Below are positions 4,896-5,765 of a DNA stretch of 5,765 nucleotides, piece after piece. Numbering within the stretch: the first letter of the stretch is position 1; each line of letters opens with the position of its first letter. The stretch is from an uncultured bacterium (GTDB lineage Bacteria > Bacillota > Clostridia > Oscillospirales > Acutalibacteraceae). The translations under genes and the position numbers were made by a program. The notes beneath the pieces were generated by a model. It was not told the origin of the DNA, did no database searches, and saw only the letters and a list, made by a program, of their open reading frames with translations. The stretch spans positions 1 to 5,765 of the forward strand of contig CAMFFI010000081.1 of the NCBI GenBank assembly GCA_945949625.1, in the 5' to 3' direction.

Positions 4896-5765
4896 TTATC
4901 CTTCGGAAGATTCGGATTTTGCATTTTCAAGAATTTTTTCTGCTTCCGTAAGCGGAGCGTTTTTAACAACCAAACGGCGGATTCCCTGAATAACAACACA
5001 TACGCCAAGACCAAGGATTAATACGGCAAAAATAAGCTGGAGTGAATCACCGAATACATCACTTGAAACAGAAGTTAAAATTGCCGTCAGCTTTCCGTAG
5101 ATTGTCATACTGAGAGCCGTAAAAGTAACGGCAATCATAACTGCAAGAGGAATATACATAAATGCGTGAATTTTCTTCTTACGCTTTAAGAATACAGCAC
5201 AGGCAATCAGGGCAAGAACCGAGAGAAGCTGATTTGCCGAACCGAATAACGGCCAGATACTCTCATAGCCAACAAGTGTAAGGCCGAAAGCAAGTACAAG
5301 TGTAATTATTGTTGAAAAATATTTATTCGTCAGAAGTTTGCGAACAGGACCGATGTCCTCGTCCTTGATTGAAGCGTCAAGGAAAAGCTCCTGGAATGAG
5401 AGTCTTCCAACGCGGGCAACAGAGTCAAGTGAGGTAAGCGCAAACGCAGAAACTGCAAGGTTGATAAGCGTAAATACCATATCTTTCGGCAATCCGATTG
5501 TCGCAAGGAAGTTTGAAATGCCGCCGGCGAAAATCTGAGGCGGTGTTGTAAGTCCCTGTGCTTCGGCTGCACCGGTTGTAAACGAAGCAACCGTAATAAG
5601 TGCAATTACTGCAAGCAAGCTTTCCATAAGCATTGCACCGAAAGATACAGGCAGCATATCTTTCTCATTCATTATCTGCTTTGACGCTGTACCCGATGAC
5701 ACAAGCGAATGGAAACCGGAAACTGCACCGCAGGCTATTGTTACGAACAAAATCGGAAACAGGTA
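4896..5765 (-). CDS. cstA: CstA-family carbon-starvation peptide/pyruvate transporter, 5' part outside window
   Basis: C-terminal 289 residues of a cytoplasmic-membrane permease; the frame is open through the right edge, so the true start is outside. Numbering visible residues from 1, family marks are TIACGAVSGFHSLVSSGT (9-26), ALTSLDSVARVGR (109-121) and WPLFGSANQLL (171-181), covering the end of the CstA core and the five-helix C-terminal domain. Hydrophobic segments lie near 3-23, 40-62, 95-115, 150-168, 176-193, 201-222 and 241-262, followed by a charged tail ending SESSEG. Characterised family members import peptides or pyruvate during carbon limitation (CstA and BtsT/YjiY in Escherichia coli); which substrate applies here is not readable. 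The gene ends at its own strong terminator and is convergent with the hydrolase gene. The possible TTG start at 5750 is rejected because conserved residues (YLFPI) continue upstream of it. Confidence 0.95.
   Translation of the reverse strand, partial: YLFPILFVTIACGAVSGFHSLVSSGTASKQIMNEKDMLPVSFGAMLMESLLAVIALITVASFTTGAAEAQGLTTPPQIFAGGISNFLATIGLPKDMVFTLINLAVSAFALTSLDSVARVGRLSFQELFLDASIKDEDIGPVRKLLTNKYFSTIITLVLAFGLTLVGYESIWPLFGSANQLLSVLALIACAVFLKRKKKIHAFMYIPLAVMIAVTFTALSMTIYGKLTAILTSVSSDVFGDSLQLIFAVLILGLGVCVVIQGIRRLVVKNAPLTEAEKILENAKSESSEG

Overview
This AT-rich window looks like a chromosomal stretch from a low-GC Clostridia member of the Bacillota. A gut Ruminococcus/Oscillospiraceae-like host is my guess from codon use, the strong AGGAGG-type ribosome sites and the gene families; no rRNA or marker gene settles it. 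No phage, transposase, CRISPR, tRNA or rRNA gene is visible.

Layout. Positions 1-2084 (minus strand) hold a two-component operon: a seven-helix LytS/YesM-type sensor histidine kinase, overlapping by 4 bp (ATGA) a response regulator that runs off the left edge. The regulator's output is not the LytTR or AraC domain usual for partners of such kinases. It is a winged helix followed by the start of a bacterial transcriptional activation (BTAD, SARP-like) domain. Positions 2085-2430 are AT-rich, non-coding leader and intergenic sequence with small inverted repeats. Positions 2431-3291 (minus) encode a 286-residue EamA/DMT-type transporter whose two halves align without gaps at about 49% identity, which points to a fairly recent duplication and fusion. 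A divergent control region (3292-3525) carries a good promoter on each strand. Positions 3526-4626 (plus) encode a membrane-anchored alpha/beta hydrolase of the prolyl-iminopeptidase type with a full catalytic triad.

Between the hydrolase and the convergent transporter gene lie two tandem copies of an 83-bp repeat (94% identical, 95-bp period) that no gene explains. Each copy can fold and, read on the minus strand, ends in a hairpin followed by TTTT. Next come a strong intrinsic terminator and then the C-terminal half of a CstA-family peptide/pyruvate transporter, cut by the right edge.

How the genes relate. Kinase and regulator clearly work as a pair. The EamA transporter and the hydrolase are divergent with separate promoters. 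CstA-family transporters are controlled by LytS-type systems in other bacteria, but nothing here links this kinase pair to cstA directly. The most unusual items are the tandem intergenic repeat, the kinase/BTAD-regulator pairing and the self-similar EamA protein.
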